Shown here: piece by piece, positions 22,707-34,837 of the stretch
Layout of the letters: each line of letters opens with the position of its first letter
How positions within the stretch are numbered: the first letter of the stretch is position 1
NCBI GenBank assembly: GCA_023376005.1
Contig: CM042151.1
Span: forward strand, 79,183,807 to 79,247,806
DNA length: 64,000 nt
Source of the DNA: Doryteuthis pealeii
Taxonomy: Eukaryota; Mollusca; Cephalopoda; Myopsida; Loliginidae
Direction: 5' to 3'
The notes under the pieces: model-generated
Databases searched by the model: none
Told to the model about the DNA's origin: nothing
The model's input: only the letters and a program-made list of their open reading frames with translations
Translations under genes and position numbers: made by a program

Positions 22707-24085
22707 AGACCCATCATCTCTGGAATAGGTTCTGTCACCCATAAGATTACTAAATTTCTTGCAAAATACTATCACCCCATCTAGGTACAATCATTTATGC
22801 CCACATAAAAAAAATCAGGCTAACTTCTTAGAAAAATAACAAATACCAATATGTGAACAAATCCCTAACTAGCCTAGACATAAAATCAGTTTAAACAAAC
22901 ATACCCATAGACAAATGCCTAAAAAGATTGGTGAAACATCTCTCCACAAATGATACCAAATTATCATGCCCCCTCACTATCCATAGAATAATCAAAATAT
23001 GTAATCTATGCACATGCCAATGTTACTTCCTGCTTGACAGCATCTTTTGCTGACAGAAATTTGGCTTACCCATGGGTTCACCATGAAGTGGTATCCTAGC
23101 ATGCTTATACCTAGAATTCCTAGAAGCTGGGCCTTTTAAATACATAATCCCCAAAAATTCTCAGTACTTCCGATACATTGAGGATACACTAATTATATAG
23201 CTGAGGCAAATAAACATGACTGAAATCACAGACTAAACAAAAAACCCAACATACAATTTACACATAAACTAGAATCTAATAACTCCCTACCTTTTTTAGA
23301 CATCTTATTATGAAAAACAACACATTAGAATTCGAAGTCCACCATAAACCCACAGCCAAAAATGATCACATAAATTACTACTCACACCATGACATCCATA
23401 TCAAAGAGTTATTGTAATAGGTTCTTACCTCAAAGCCCTCCATATCTGCACACCCAAACTCTTGAATGATGAATTCACCCACAAAGAGAACACCTCCCAA
23501 AACCTCCAATATCCCATATCCTTTACACAACATACTAAGGCCAAAGCCCTCAAAATCCACACCATGAACCAACCCCAAACCACTGCCCACACAAGCCCCT
23601 ACAAATCAGACTCCCCACACAGATATATAATTCTACCTATCAACCAAACCAACAGCACCATTAACAAAAATTTAAACAACCTAGGTATCAAAGCAGTCAC
23701 TCTAGCATGAAAAACTATTCACAACATACTAAACAAAAACTCTCAACAGCAGGTAAAATCAGAAGCAGGCGTATACATAATTCCATGTTCAGACTGCCAT
23801 AAAAAATACATAGGGGAAACCTCCAGAAACCTGAAAAAACGCATTTACAAACATAAATACAACATTAGATTATGTAATAACAATAACTGTTTATTCCAAC
23901 ACTTATATAAAACACAACTTTAACAATGCCTGCATGCTTGCTTACATCCACAAAAAGATTAAAACAAATTTTTGAGTACAGTGCCATAAGTAACACACCA
24001 AATGTTAATTGTAGATCTGGGTTCTTTAACATTTCCTCACACCTAGCCAAAGCTGTCATCAACAGCTACAGGACTAAATAAAATA
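22707..24085 (+). pseudogene. Decayed Penelope-like retroelement (RT and GIY-YIG)
   Basis: Read across stops and frameshifts, three landmarks of the Penelope family appear in order. The first is an RT segment LRPIISGIGSVTHKITKF at 22707. The second is the RT core QKFGLPMGSP near 23055, followed within about 110 bp by YIEDT, the counterpart of the catalytic Y-x-D-D. The third is a GIY-YIG endonuclease N-terminus with GVYIIPCSDC and KKYIGETSRN at about 23768-23840. Stops, one of them inside the conserved RT core, show it is dead. The best open piece is 23462-23710, the linker between the two domains. Confidence 0.85.
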
Positions 24086-24244
24086 ACAAGACATTTAGTA
24101 AATCAACTAAATAATAAATAAACACACATAAAATCCATTCTACTATTCCTATCGGAATTTTGGGTTATCTGCCCCTTAATCAATTCCTGTAAGTCCAGAA
24201 GATAGGGGGCAGAGAGAGAACCTGAAATTAACAGAACAGTACTG

Positions 24245-24365
24245 GCAGGCACTGAGGTCAGAACAGTATCAGCAAGCACTGAGGTCAGAACAGTTTGGCA
24301 GGCACTGAAGTCGACACGGGGAACTCAACAGCAGGCACAGAGGGAGAAGAGTTTTAGCAGTGGCC
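24245..24365. repeat. Short tandem repeat in the right arm of the composite
   Basis: The phrase ggcactgaggtcagaacagt or a close variant occurs three times at a spacing of about 27-28 bp, followed by a weaker fourth unit (caggcacagaggg). Only one unit is visible in the left arm. Confidence 0.75.
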
Positions 24366-24959
24366 GAATTAAGGTCAGCTTTAACACCAGTCTAGGCACC
24401 CACAGGGATAAGACCAGACAAATTCTAAGGATGAGACAGCAGTGCGAAACGAACAAAAAGACTGTATTCCACAAACAAGAAACCATTACGATAATATTCT
24501 TCAAAAGCTAAGTAACACTTGTCACTTTCATTTTATAGTCCCCCACCCGCCAAGCGAACGTATTTGGGAACTTTCTATGTTCTATGAACTTTTCACACAC
24601 TTTGAACACATTTCTCTTATTCGCACAATAAAAATTGTTAATCTGAATATATATTATATATTGCCTTGTGTTCTTTCCTTTAATGACAGAATTATTATTT
24701 CTCCCCATATTTCTGCTATTCCCTATTGTTATACCTATACCCTTATCTACCAAATCTAGCATCTAGGATACACAATTTCACCACACAATTTCCAACAATC
24801 ACTCCCATTCCACTAGATGATCACAAATGCTACCAACCTCCAAAATTTTTTTTTAATCCTACTACTACACCAAACATTTAGAGTAGACATTAGCAGTAAC
24901 CACCTTCCCAATTGACCTCAAGACTTTGTCAGTATGATATGACATCCTTCAAACAAGAA

Positions 24960-25059
24960 TTCAAGCATGTCCTGAAGAAGCCTGATGCCCAAAACGTTGG
25001 GGGTCAGGTGACCATATAGTTGCTTCCTTATGGGGTGTTGCTACCACGACTTGTTCAGA

Positions 25060-25091
<32 letters not shown>
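24960..25091 (+). repeat. Retroelement end-like motif and poly(A)
   Basis: gtcctgaagaagcctgatgc with ccaaaacgttgggg is the GAAGAAG...AACGTT-type sequence found in Penelope-like element termini. It is followed by unique sequence and an A run at about 25062-25090. Assigning it to the element at 22.7 kb is an inference. Confidence 0.45.
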
Positions 25092-25092
<1 letters not shown>

Positions 25093-25252
25093 AAAAAAAT
25101 TATAACCACTCAAAAAAACTTAAGCACGTACTTTTCTGATATACACTTCTGAAGATGAAGTTTCTACTTCGAAATCGATAAGACAAAAATAACATCTTTT
25201 TGTTTTATTTTTTACACGCATTGTAATTGCCTTCAAATCATAATATATTATA

Positions 25253-25257
<5 letters not shown>

Positions 25258-25297
<40 letters not shown>
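25258..25297. repeat. (GT)n microsatellite
   Basis: A run of about 19 gt dinucleotides after a short ta-rich lead. Confidence 0.95.
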
Positions 25298-25298
<1 letters not shown>

Positions 25299-25426
25299 AT
25301 AAATAAGTAAACCTCAAACTATTTTTTAAAAGTTGATTTTATCTAAACCAAAGATACCAGCATTGAGATTTAAGCTAAAAATATGAAAATGTAACCATCT
25401 AAAAATAACTACACCTTTCAACATCG

Positions 25427-25580
25427 TAATTATCTCCCTTGAGTTTCGCTATTCCTATACAAATAAATTTTCATCAATCGTAAAAATATTAGTTTATTTA
25501 AAAATTGTACAGTTTGTCTTTTTCTTTAAAAAAAAATTACGCATTACCCTAATGAAAAAGATTAGATGAAAGAAAAGAAA
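25427..25580 (+). other. Candidate first exon or promoter of ZNF C
   Basis: The block begins taattatctcccttgagttt and ends agaaagaaaagaaa just before the donor gtaagtatca (GT at 25581). Homologous blocks with the same start motif and donor lie before ZNF D (37291-37471) and ZNF F (51422-51613). No ATG frame is shared, so it would be a 5' UTR exon. The implied intron to the acceptor at 28163-28164 is 2.58 kb. Confidence 0.4.
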
Positions 25581-25589
25581 GTAAGTATC

Positions 25590-27060
25590 ATGTTAGTTTC
25601 ATTTCTTTGTTTACAGATAAATAATTGATTCTCAATTTTTTGCAGAAGAAAGTCTTCGACGAAATATTTTTAAATATTCAAAAATATTGAATCTAAAAAA
25701 AAGAAAGAAATGGAGGTAGGCGAATCCTTTAAGTTAAAAAAAGAAAAAGAAATCATTATTTAGAATTAGCAACTTTTTTTATAGAATATGAAATTCTTAT
25801 TATTTGAAAGCACCGAAAATTAGTTGAGAAAATGTTTTCATTGAAAACCGCAAACAAAACAAAACCGAATCTTAAATCAATAATGTCGTTCTGATCAATT
25901 TTTTTTTTTTTTTCATAATTCTGAAATTAAGATTTTTTTTATATACATTAAAACTGGATCAAAACTTGAAAAAAAAGGGGGGGGGATAGATACCAACGTA
26001 ACTGGCCTCTTCGACCTCTGCAATTTTTCATCAATTTTTTCAGGATTTTCATTTGAAATGAAATTTTTATTTATTTTATTTATTGTCCAAAAATAATTCA
26101 CTGTGGTTCTGAAACTGGTATTATCTTCATTATAGTACACTAGGTACCACCAATTTTACCCTATGAAATTTACCCCCCCACCACACACACACACATATAT
26201 TTAACACAATGAAACTTGCAAAAAATTTATATTTTCTTGAAAAGATTTTTTCCATTAAAAAAAAAAAAAACACCTGATGATTTTTTTTTTAAATTTTCAG
26301 CTTACGGAAATAATGAAAATTATGATTGAAAAACTATGTTTTCATTTTTGCACTGTTACATCAACTGAAATTTAACGTAGCTAAAAACAAGTTACGATAA
26401 GAGGATTTTTTTAAAATTCTATGAAAAATCAATTAATAGTCTGATTTTTACAAAAATGTCCATAAATGTTTACCTTTGGATGTAAATATATGTGAAATAG
26501 TTTTTTCTTAAAATATATTAGGGAAAATATTTTTTACGAGGTCTATCGGGGGATAGACCTCGTAAAAAAATATTTTCCCTAATATATTTTATGAGATAAA
26601 AAAAGAATGACCCGTCAGAAAACTTTTTTACTTTTTGTCTATAAAGATAAGAGTCTGAATAACTATATCAGAGAAATTGTATAACATACAACGCAGTAGT
26701 TTTTTTAGGAAAAATTAATGAAATCGGAAATAAAAAGTGCAAAAAATTTCATATTATTATTTGAAAACTTTTTTTTTCTTTTTTAATTGGCATGTACTAT
26801 ATTCTATTAAATTGTAAAAAAAAATTTTTTTTAAGAAATTAATTTTTGTGTGCTTAAATATTTTTTTTTTCTGCGTGAAATAAATTAAATAATTTTTTTT
26901 TCTGCGTGAAAAAATCGAATTTTTCACGGATATTTAAATATATGAATTTTAGAATTCAGGTGAACTAAAAATTGGTCCGATCCACGCTATATTAATATTT
27001 TTAAAAGAATTTGTAATTTTTATTGTTGAATAGTAATGTGTGATTCTTAGAATATACAGT
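25590..27060. repeat. Family A intron-type repeat, copy 2
   Basis: Shares ggtaccaccaattttaccct, atttaacgtagctaaaaaca, tgaaaaatcaattaatagtc and gaactaaaaattgg with the other copies, partly inverted relative to 14330-16120. It includes a perfect hairpin, listed separately. The minus-strand frame 25913-26140 is repeat. Confidence 0.65.
26510..26590. repeat. Near-perfect 81-bp hairpin
   Basis: Arms of about 38 bp (aaaatatattagggaaaata ... gaggtctatc and its complement) flank a gggg loop at 26548-26551. Single-arm versions are found near 38110, 38975 and 50800, so an inverted duplication of this arm arose locally. Confidence 0.85.
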
Positions 27061-28153
27061 AGGTTACAAGTATGGATGCCTCATACTTTCGACCTTGTGT
27101 GACATTCTACTTGTTGCAAACGGGTTGGGTAAATAACTATCAACTTCAGGAAATTATTTAATTCTTGCTCAGAATAAATTACTTCAGTCAATTTTTAAAA
27201 AGTGTTATAGGAAAATTATTTGAAACAATATCTAAAACAATAAATACTATATTTTTGGGGGTTTTTTGTGTTTTTTTTTTTTTTTTGCAATAATCATCAT
27301 GAAAATTTGATTCTTTAAACTAAAAGTTTAAATTATTATTGGATTACAATGAAGGTTTCTCTACTCAGTCAACTTTAATCAAAATGCAAATATTCACCAC
27401 TAATTAATTTTATTGGAAATGTTTTAAAAATCTTTCCTGGTAAAATTAATCTTGATCAATATCTTAATAATCTGGAAAATGTTTGAGCTGTCTTATATTG
27501 GAAACTTTAAAATTACAAGATGAATATCACATTTTATTTGCTTGATTATTTATTGTGAATTACATAAAAATATATATTTTGAATCTTTTTTTAAAGAAAC
27601 TTACAAAGAATTAGTTAATTCTTTGAAAACAGGAATATTTACTTTATTCATTAAGTTTTATACCTTGTTTTTATACCTTAAAGTCATAAAATATGGATAA
27701 ATTTTCTTAAAATTTTGTTTATCATAAATACTAAAAAATTCAAAGATAAAAATGAAAATTTTGTTTATCATAAATACTAAAAAATTTAAAAGAAAAATGA
27801 AAAAAAATGAAAATTTAAAGATAAAAATGAACTTTTCCTATGATTCATTTAGTGTGTTTTTTTTTAGTATTAAATATAATGTATGATACAAGCACATTTG
27901 TTTTGTTGATTAAATGTTTTTTTAGTATAAACAATTTTCATTAATAATGGTTTCTATAAATGAATTTTATCTTAAAGTAAAAGTACTTGTATTTTGATTG
28001 CATTCAATTTCATTTGTTGAAAAGTAATATAAAAATTTTAATCATGACTGAACAAGAATTGAATCATATATTGCTGTTCATTGAAACTGAATAATTAAAA
28101 CTTTTTAAATGTAAATAATCCACAAGTTTCTTTTTCTGAAATCATAATTCTTC

Positions 28154-28378
28154 TTTATTCACAGATATCAATTATAAAGACAACCATCATTTTTCAAATT
28201 GGAAAAGTAGCTTGCACGTGCATGCAGAAGAGAAAACTTACTGTTAGCAAGTGTTACAAACATCAGTTTCAAAGAGTTTTAAAATTGCAGAGACATGCAG
28301 ACACATACTGGAGAGAAACCATGCCCTTGTGAAGTGTGTAGATCAGCATTTTTATAGGGTTCTGATTTAAAAGTACAC
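28154..28378 (+). pseudogene. ZNF C exon 5' part: acceptor plus broken finger
   Basis: The acceptor tctttattcacag (AG at 28163-28164) is followed by atatcaattataaagac. A degenerate finger ends HVHAEEKTYC and a stop follows. Then comes a good finger (GEKPCPCEVCRSAFL) with an in-frame TAG at 28356-28358, directly before the open array. Confidence 0.6.
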
Positions 28379-29502
28379 ATGCAAACACACACTGATGAAA
28401 AAACCTTTTCATGCACAGTTTGTGGGTCAGTATTCTTTGATAAATCTAGTTTGGAAAGACATGTGCATGTACATATTGAGGAGAAGCCATATATTTGTGA
28501 TTTGTGTGGATCAGCATTTTCCCAGGGATGTAAATTAACAAAACATATGCAAACACACACGGGAGAGAAACGATTTCCTTGTCAAATATGTGATTCAGTA
28601 TTTTCAGATAGTTCCAGTTTAAAAAAACACATGAGAATACACACAGGAGAGAAACCATTTTCTTGTCAAGTATGTGGATCAACATGTTCAAATAAATCTG
28701 ATTTAAAAAAACACATGCGAATACACACGGGTGAAAAACCATTTTCTTGTAAAGTATGTGGATCTGCATTTTCAGAGAGCTCTAATTTAAAAAGACACAT
28801 GCGAATACACACGGGTGAAAAACCATTTTCTTGTGAAGTATGCAAATCAACATTTTCAGAGAGTTACAACTTAAAAAAACACATACGAACACACACTGGG
28901 GAGAAACCATATTGTTGCACCGAGTGTGGATCAGCATTTTCAGAAAGCTTCACCTTAAAAAAGCACATGCGAATACATACAGGAGAGAAACCATTTTCTT
29001 GTCTAGTATGTGGATCAACATTTTCAGTGAGCTCTCATTTAAAAAATCACATGCGAATACATACAGGTGAGAAACCATTTTCTTGTCAAGTATGTGGATC
29101 AGCATTTTCAGTGAGTTCCAGCTTAAATAAACACATGCGAATACACACTGGAGAGAAACCATTTTCTTGTGAGGTTTGTGATCAGCATTTGCAGTCAGTT
29201 CTGATTTAAAGAAACACATGCGAATACATACAGGAGAGAAACCTTATTCCTGTGAAGTGTGTGGATCAGCATTTTCTGAGAGTTCCAGCTTGAAAAAGCA
29301 TGTACGAATACATACAGGAGAGAAACCATTTTCTTGTCCAACGTGTGGATCAACATTGCTAACAAATTACAATTTAAAAATACACATGCGAATACACACA
29401 GGAGAGAAACCGTTTTCTTGTGAAATGTGTGGATTAGCATTTTCTCAGAGTTCCAATTTAAAAAAACACATGCGAAAGCATACTAGAGAGAAACCATTGT
29501 AA
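28379..29502 (+). CDS. C2H2 zinc-finger array protein, ZNF C (one frameshift)
   Basis: Two overlapping frames, 28379-29209 and 29218-29502, are one array of thirteen C2H2 fingers interrupted by a one-base deletion. In the tenth finger gtttgtgatcag stands where paralogues have gtgtgtggatcag, so one g near 29180 is missing. On either side the fingers are canonical with HTGEKP linkers and serine-rich helices. The array ends REKPL-stop, as in ZNF B. It is a predicted nuclear DNA-binding protein if the gap is a sequencing error, or a recent pseudogene if real. ATG 28379 lies in the His-end of a finger that has an in-frame stop upstream, so the start is uncertain. Confidence 0.8.
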
Positions 29503-29650
29503 AGAGTGACAATCAGCAATTTCCCCAAACTTAAGTTGAAAAATTTACATGGAAACCACCAGTAAGAGGAGATTCTACATTTGTCTAGTATATGGTTCAG
29601 AATTTTTGATTAGTTCAGAATTAAAGACACATGTGCAAAGCCATAAAAAC
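29503..29650 (+). pseudogene. Finger remnant after ZNF C
   Basis: The homologue of the ZNF B 3' flank (agcaatttccccaaactta, ctacatttgtctagtatatg). It carries a degenerate Leu-x2-His finger end (ELKTHVQSH). Confidence 0.55.
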
Positions 29651-29877
29651 AAAAGTTATTATGAAGATCATTCATTATCAAACCTATTTTTTAGGAGATG
29701 GAATGAGAAAAGTATCCTAATTTTCAATACATTTTCAATATACTTTTGACTGTTGGTGTGTGGGGGTTAATGATTACCATACCCACACACACACACGCAC
29801 ATAATCCTTTTCCCAACATACTACTCCATATTATAATTGTGTGAAATAATTTGCTTGTTTTTCTTCAAGTAAGTAAA

Positions 29878-30124
29878 GTAAAGTCGTCAGGCAGCCTAAT
29901 GTCGGTATAAGCCATTCAGCGAGGGAGTCTATCCCTTTTCACTAGCGCTAGACCAAGGAGATTATTTTAGCATCTGAGGTGGAGCGCCACACCTACCATC
30001 AGCTCCTTACTTTACCGCATATATCCCTGTGCTACTCATACACTGAGTTGGCGAGGACTGGTATCGAACTAGGAACCTTGTGCTTTCTAGCTGAACACTC
30101 TACCGACTGAGCTAATCCGGCCCT
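29878..30124 (-). repeat. tRNA-derived SINE, near full length
   Basis: On the - strand it starts gggccggattagctcagtcg with an A-box (tagctcagtcggtagagtg) and a B-box (ggttcctagttcgatacc). A body follows with gatggtaggtgtggcgc, and the end is a ctttactttactt-like repeat. This is the best reference copy in the window for the SINEs at 130-815 and 17127-17350. Amino-acid type cannot be assigned. Confidence 0.85.
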
Positions 30125-30489
30125 TTCCTTGGAATGGTATCATATGAAAGTTCCAACATCTTCATTTTGGTCAATGCGGATTTATGATTCATCATTGAAT
30201 ATTACTTTCATCCAATTATTCACACTCCTTGATTGCTTCACTATAACTTTATTTTCTTCTATTGTCTTTAGAATGTCATCAGCAATCACTTTTTTTTTTC
30301 AAATTATCAAGGACAATTGAAATAGGTATCCCAAACTGGCCTGTTGAAAATGTGAAAACAGACTAAAACAGTGAAATTTTCTAAACTTTTAACTTATGAT
30401 ATCTTGGCTCTTTCTGTGATCATATTTATAAAATTAGTATGTAAATAAAATTTAATCTTTCTTATTTAAAAATGATATAATTTTTTTCA

Positions 30490-30730
30490 GACCATATGAC
30501 CTTTAGGTACCCCTTTTGCTTTGCTGATTTATAAGTACATTTTTTCATTTACACCGTCAACATCCGGTTGTTTGTTAACAGACGATTTTTAGAATTTTTT
30601 TTAATTATAAAATAAACTCCTAACCCTAACCCTAACCCCTAACAAACAACCGGATGTTGACGGTGTAAATGAAAAAAAGTGTACTTATGAATCAGCAAAG
30701 CAAAAGGGGTGCCTAAAAGTCATATGGTCC
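30490..30730. mobile_element. Foldback element with telomere-like core
   Basis: Arms of about 88 bp (30490-30577 and 30640-30730) are inverted: gaccatatgacctttaggta and catccggttgtttgtta on the left, mirrored on the right. Between them lies a core with taaccctaaccctaacccc, three perfect telomere-type units. The arm phrase ccggttgtttgtt links it to the foldback at 4715-5388. No coding capacity. Confidence 0.8.
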
Positions 30731-32248
30731 TTTTTTTCTTGTGTGATGATTAGTTTTTATTGCAGGCTTCTTTAAAGTATGTTACTATTTTATTTATTCA
30801 TTTATTTTTGCTTTTTCAAATGAGGAATTTTAGGTGATTTTTTTAAAAACCTTTGCTTGTATCATGTTTTTAATTCATTGCCTACTAAATTTATCCAACA
30901 GCTGTACAAAATTATTTGATTCAACTGGTTCCCTTTCATTAAAGAACCAAGTACCAGTCTTATTGTTGTTCACAGACAAAACAAAAGATGGCAGCAGTGT
31001 TCACGTAGTGATTTTTCAGTGTAAACAAGTGACATGCATGAGAGCTGCAGCCAGTGGTTTACAGTAGGATTTAAGGGGTAGCAAGAGGTTTTGGTGTGGT
31101 AAGGTTTAAAGCTGGCTGGATATTCTTGCTGTGTGTTCTTAGGTTTTTCTCTTTTAACCCCATCCTATTTGATGGTCGCACTGAAAAGGAAGGAATGAAA
31201 GGAAAGAGACAAAGACAGAAGGTGGTTTTATGACTAAGGCTTTATTGACCATCATAGTTGCCTGTGGAAAGGGAATATCTCCCTGGCTAGTCGGAGCGAC
31301 TAGACCCAGTTAATGCCTAAATTCAAATGACTGAGAGATTATCTTCAGGGCTTGGAAGTTGGTCCTATTTCTCTTACATGCATGGAGGGTTCTTTTGGTA
31401 AAGGCTCATGGGAGCTTTTTTTTTTTTTTTTCCTAAATTTCAATTTTATTCTAATTCCTCACGGATTACAGTGGTAGGAGAACCATTGTGAGTGGCTTAA
31501 AGTATGAAAAGAGTTAAAAACAGTTCCATCTTATAAATAAAAAGATTGTCCTTCAATATAGAATTTGAAGTTAATTTTCATTAAAAAAAAATTAAATTGA
31601 AAAATTCAGTCGATGAAATATCAAAGAAATTTAATTCTTGAAAATATAAAATTTATACCTTCGTGTAGAGCAAGGTTTCATCTTTGATTAATAATATGTG
31701 TAATATTAATTCCATAATACAAATCAACGTACAAATGTTTAAAAAAACCTGGGTGTCAACTGAATAAACGTTTAAACAACACACAGAAATTTTGAGACAA
31801 GACAAAAATCATCAATGAGCTTATGTTCGTTCCATAATGAATATTTCATGGTTTCTACCTGAGTTTAAATCTTTATTTCTTATCTTATATCTATCCTGAA
31901 TTTGTATAAAAGTACTTATTTATTGTTATTAAAGTCAGTCAGTATTCTGTTGGTTTGGACAACAGCAACTGGCTAAGCACAACTGAACTAGTGCCCAAAA
32001 CATCTGGTACTTATGGAACTCAGGAATACTCCATTCATGCATTTGGGGGATTCCATTTCTTGAGTTCTGATTGGCTGCTTGGTTTCTGTGTTGTTGTGGC
32101 TTTTTATGAATAATCTGTCGTTTTGCAGTAGGCTTGCAACAAGGTAAGATCCATATTGGGTTATGACTTCCTTTTCTGCCAATTTGACGGTAATTGGAAT
32201 TCTTTTACAATGAGTATGATGTTTATTCTACAACTGTGGATTTTGTTC

Positions 32249-32330
32249 AAACTGTTTAGTACCCTTTTACTAATAAACTGTTTAGTACCCTTTTACTAAT
32301 AAACTGTTTAGTACCCTTTTACTAATAAAC
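32249..32330. repeat. 26-bp tandem repeat, three copies
   Basis: The unit aactgtttagtaccctttta plus ctaata is repeated exactly at 32249, 32275 and 32301, with a fourth start cut short at 32327. Confidence 0.95.
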
Positions 32331-32344
32331 TATTACACTACTCG

Positions 32345-32950
32345 GATCGCGCCCTGTCAGCTGGGGCGTTAGAATGCACCGACTGCACCTCTGCAGAGGG
32401 GTAAGACTCCCCCAATGGGGCCACCTGTTGACCGTGGGTGGCGACCCATGGTGCTTAAGTATAGAGCCCATGTGGATGAGCAGTTCATGACATGCAATAC
32501 TCCACTTTAGCCCTAGCTTGGGCTAGACGGACGGTCGGAGAGGCCCCCTCCGATCAATCGGCTGGTCACATCAAGCCCTAGCACCTATATGATTTCCCCA
32601 ACCCTATTGCCCTTATGGCAAGCCCCAACCCCTTTTTATCATATGGGTGCTAGAAGGCGGTGGCTGAGGGTCTACATGTCCTGGGAATGACGTTAAACTC
32701 TAGCTGATGGTGAGGTTCCAATTTTGGAAGTTTGGGGAATGTGGAGCACCCCTTTATCACCATTGCTCCCTGGTCCACTCTGACCCGGAGTGGTAGTACC
32801 TGTTAGGGTCCCATCTATGGGTTAAATAGAAAAATGTATTTATAAAAAAATTGTATTATCCATTAAGAATTGATTTATTTCAAAACTTTATTGGCATTAA
32901 ATGACCCACTGAGGTTGATATGCCGTAAAACAAAACAAAACAAACCAAAC
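32345..32950 (+). repeat. Dispersed repeat G, best copy
   Basis: GC-rich body with gcaccgactgcacct, tccgatcaatcggctggtca and gtgaggttccaattttgga, then cccatctatgggttaaatag, then a tail gttgatatgccgtaaaac with (caaaa)n. The A-rich tail and consistent 3' end across copies point to retroposition. There is no open frame of note. Confidence 0.7.
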
Positions 32951-33250
32951 TACTTGGATCAGCCGTTAATCATTTCTTGAAACAAAAACAAAAAAAAATT
33001 GTTTAGTCTGTTAATGGCCAGCATGCAAAAAAATAACATAAGTACTTACATTCATGTAGCCATTGGCCATAACAATGAAAAGTAAACAGACATATCAAAC
33101 AGCAAAAGAAAATAAAGTGACTGCTCCCCACCACCACCAATAAGTGTTATATGATAAACCTAAATTTACACTACATTACAAAAATGATAGGCTTTGCATA
33201 TACACTATGTAAAATGAAGGCTACCACATAGTTAAATCATTGGTTACCTG

Positions 33251-33282
33251 GTTGGTTGGTTGGTTGGTTGGTTGGTTGTTAA
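33251..33282. repeat. (GGTT)n microsatellite
   Basis: About seven ggtt units. Confidence 0.9.
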
Positions 33283-33689
33283 ATTGTTAAATTATTTTTT
33301 TTAAACTAGTGGATATACCATAGTATGATAATTTAATTATTACAACATTTGATATGTTTACTTAAGAGCTATTGCAACACTTCAATATGTAAAAAGTTTA
33401 ATGATGTAACTCTCTGACACTCTTTTTTCTTTCTTTCCTACTTTTCATGTTCAATTGAAACAGATTAGTGCTATCACACCTATCTTTCTCCTACTTTCTT
33501 TCTTTCTTATTATATTTTTTCTGTGTAGCATGTCCTTTTCTTCCCTTTCTTTTTAATAAAAATGTGATGGCCTCTTATTTAGCCGAGTTGACGACACTCA
33601 TAGTAAATAAGAATTCTGCACATTAGCAGCACCAGATACTCAGGATTTACATCCAAACTCAAGATGTCAAATCATCCCGGCCATATCAC

Positions 33690-34670
33690 CCACCCCTTCA
33701 ATTTTTCTGAAATTTTGTACATTTGAGGACTATGTTAAATTTAGACAATCCCTAAAATTTGAACTTCCAATTCTAAAAATTGGCGGAGTTATATCTATTT
33801 TTAGCTCTCCAAAATTGAGGGGGATTGTAAAAAATGGTTACTTTTTGTAATCTATTTTTGTTTGTAAAATGAGTTCTAGAGCTTCCCTACTCCTAAAAAT
33901 TGCTTTATAAATGGATTTTTGCCCGGGGAATCTGAAAATGCTATTGAAAATGTCTGAAAGTTAACCAATTTGAAGTTATAGATGATTTTAATTTTTTCAT
34001 AGCAAGATCAATATCCCGATGTGGCACTACATCTAAGACAAAGATTTTTCTATTATTATTTCATATCTATTAAACATTATTTGTACCAAAAAGATAGTTT
34101 GGTTTTTGCTTAGAACCAAAGCTACAACATTTTGTTAAAATTTGTTAAAATTTTTTATTTCAATTTTTCTGAAATTTTGTACAATAGTGGACCATCTTAA
34201 AATTAGACAATCCCCAAGATTTGAGCTTCCAATTTCAAAAATTCGTGGAATTATGTTGATTTTTAAATTTCCAAATTTAGGTGGTTGGTTGCAAAAAATG
34301 GTGACTTTTTGTAATCTATTTTTGCCTATGAAATGAGTTCTAGAGCTTCCCTACTCCTAAAAATTGGTTTATAAAAGTATTTTTTGCCCAAAGAATCCAA
34401 AAATGCTATTTAAAAAAAGGCTGAAATGTAACCAGTTTTAAATTATTAATGATTTCTGATTTGCAAAATTTTAACTGATTTTGTAGGTTCGGTTCTGGGC
34501 AAAACACCAAACTATCTTTTTGGTACAAATAATGTTCAATATATGGGAAATAATAATAAAAAAATATTTTGTCTTAGATTCAGTGCCACATCGGGATATT
34601 GATCTTGCTGTGAAAAAATAAAAAAATCATCAATGACTTAAAATTGGTTGGCTTTTTTGATTTGCTAATT
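33690..34670. repeat. Family D repeat, tandem pair plus inverted end
   Basis: Two direct copies (about 33690-34140 and 34150-34475) share ttctgaaattttgtaca, gagttctagagcttccctac and tcctaaaaattg. A third, inverted piece of the 3' end (34497-34660: aactatctttttggtacaa, ccacatcgggatattgatct) mirrors 34005-34110. Other copies are at 54765-55090, 61600-61770 and 62005-62170. The frame 34142-34336 is repeat. Confidence 0.7.
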
Positions 34671-34689
34671 TTTCTATTTTGTTGTTATT

Positions 34690-34804
34690 ATTTGTAAGTT
34701 ACTATTCTTTTAATCAGTCAATTCTGTAACTATTGATAAAAAATAAATTCTGCAGTTATAAGATAAAAATAAATTCAAACTAACAGAAATGAGTTCCAAA
34801 TATA

Positions 34805-34837
<33 letters not shown>

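Larger units (their letters stand above)
21525..24370. mobile_element. Inverted-repeat-framed composite holding a Penelope-like element
   Basis: The segment ccgacttcagtg ... taattaaggggcagataac (about 21531-21628) is inverted at the right end (ttatctgccccttaat ... cactgaagtcg, about 24166-24333). Inside are a direct duplication (21640-21775 against 22180-22345, both with tagtttagtgggttttatta and ttggtaaggggaact) and the Penelope-like coding remnant. Penelope-like elements are known for inverted and tandem partial terminal repeats, which fits this architecture. Confidence 0.55.

Noticed and set aside
24442..24759. 105-residue + strand frame
   Set aside because: No recognisable motif and an overlapping - strand frame of similar length; lies between repeat-derived blocks, so not called.
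30060..30124. Functional tRNA gene
   Set aside because: A- and B-box-like sequences are present, but the body continues as a SINE and no complete cloverleaf could be drawn.
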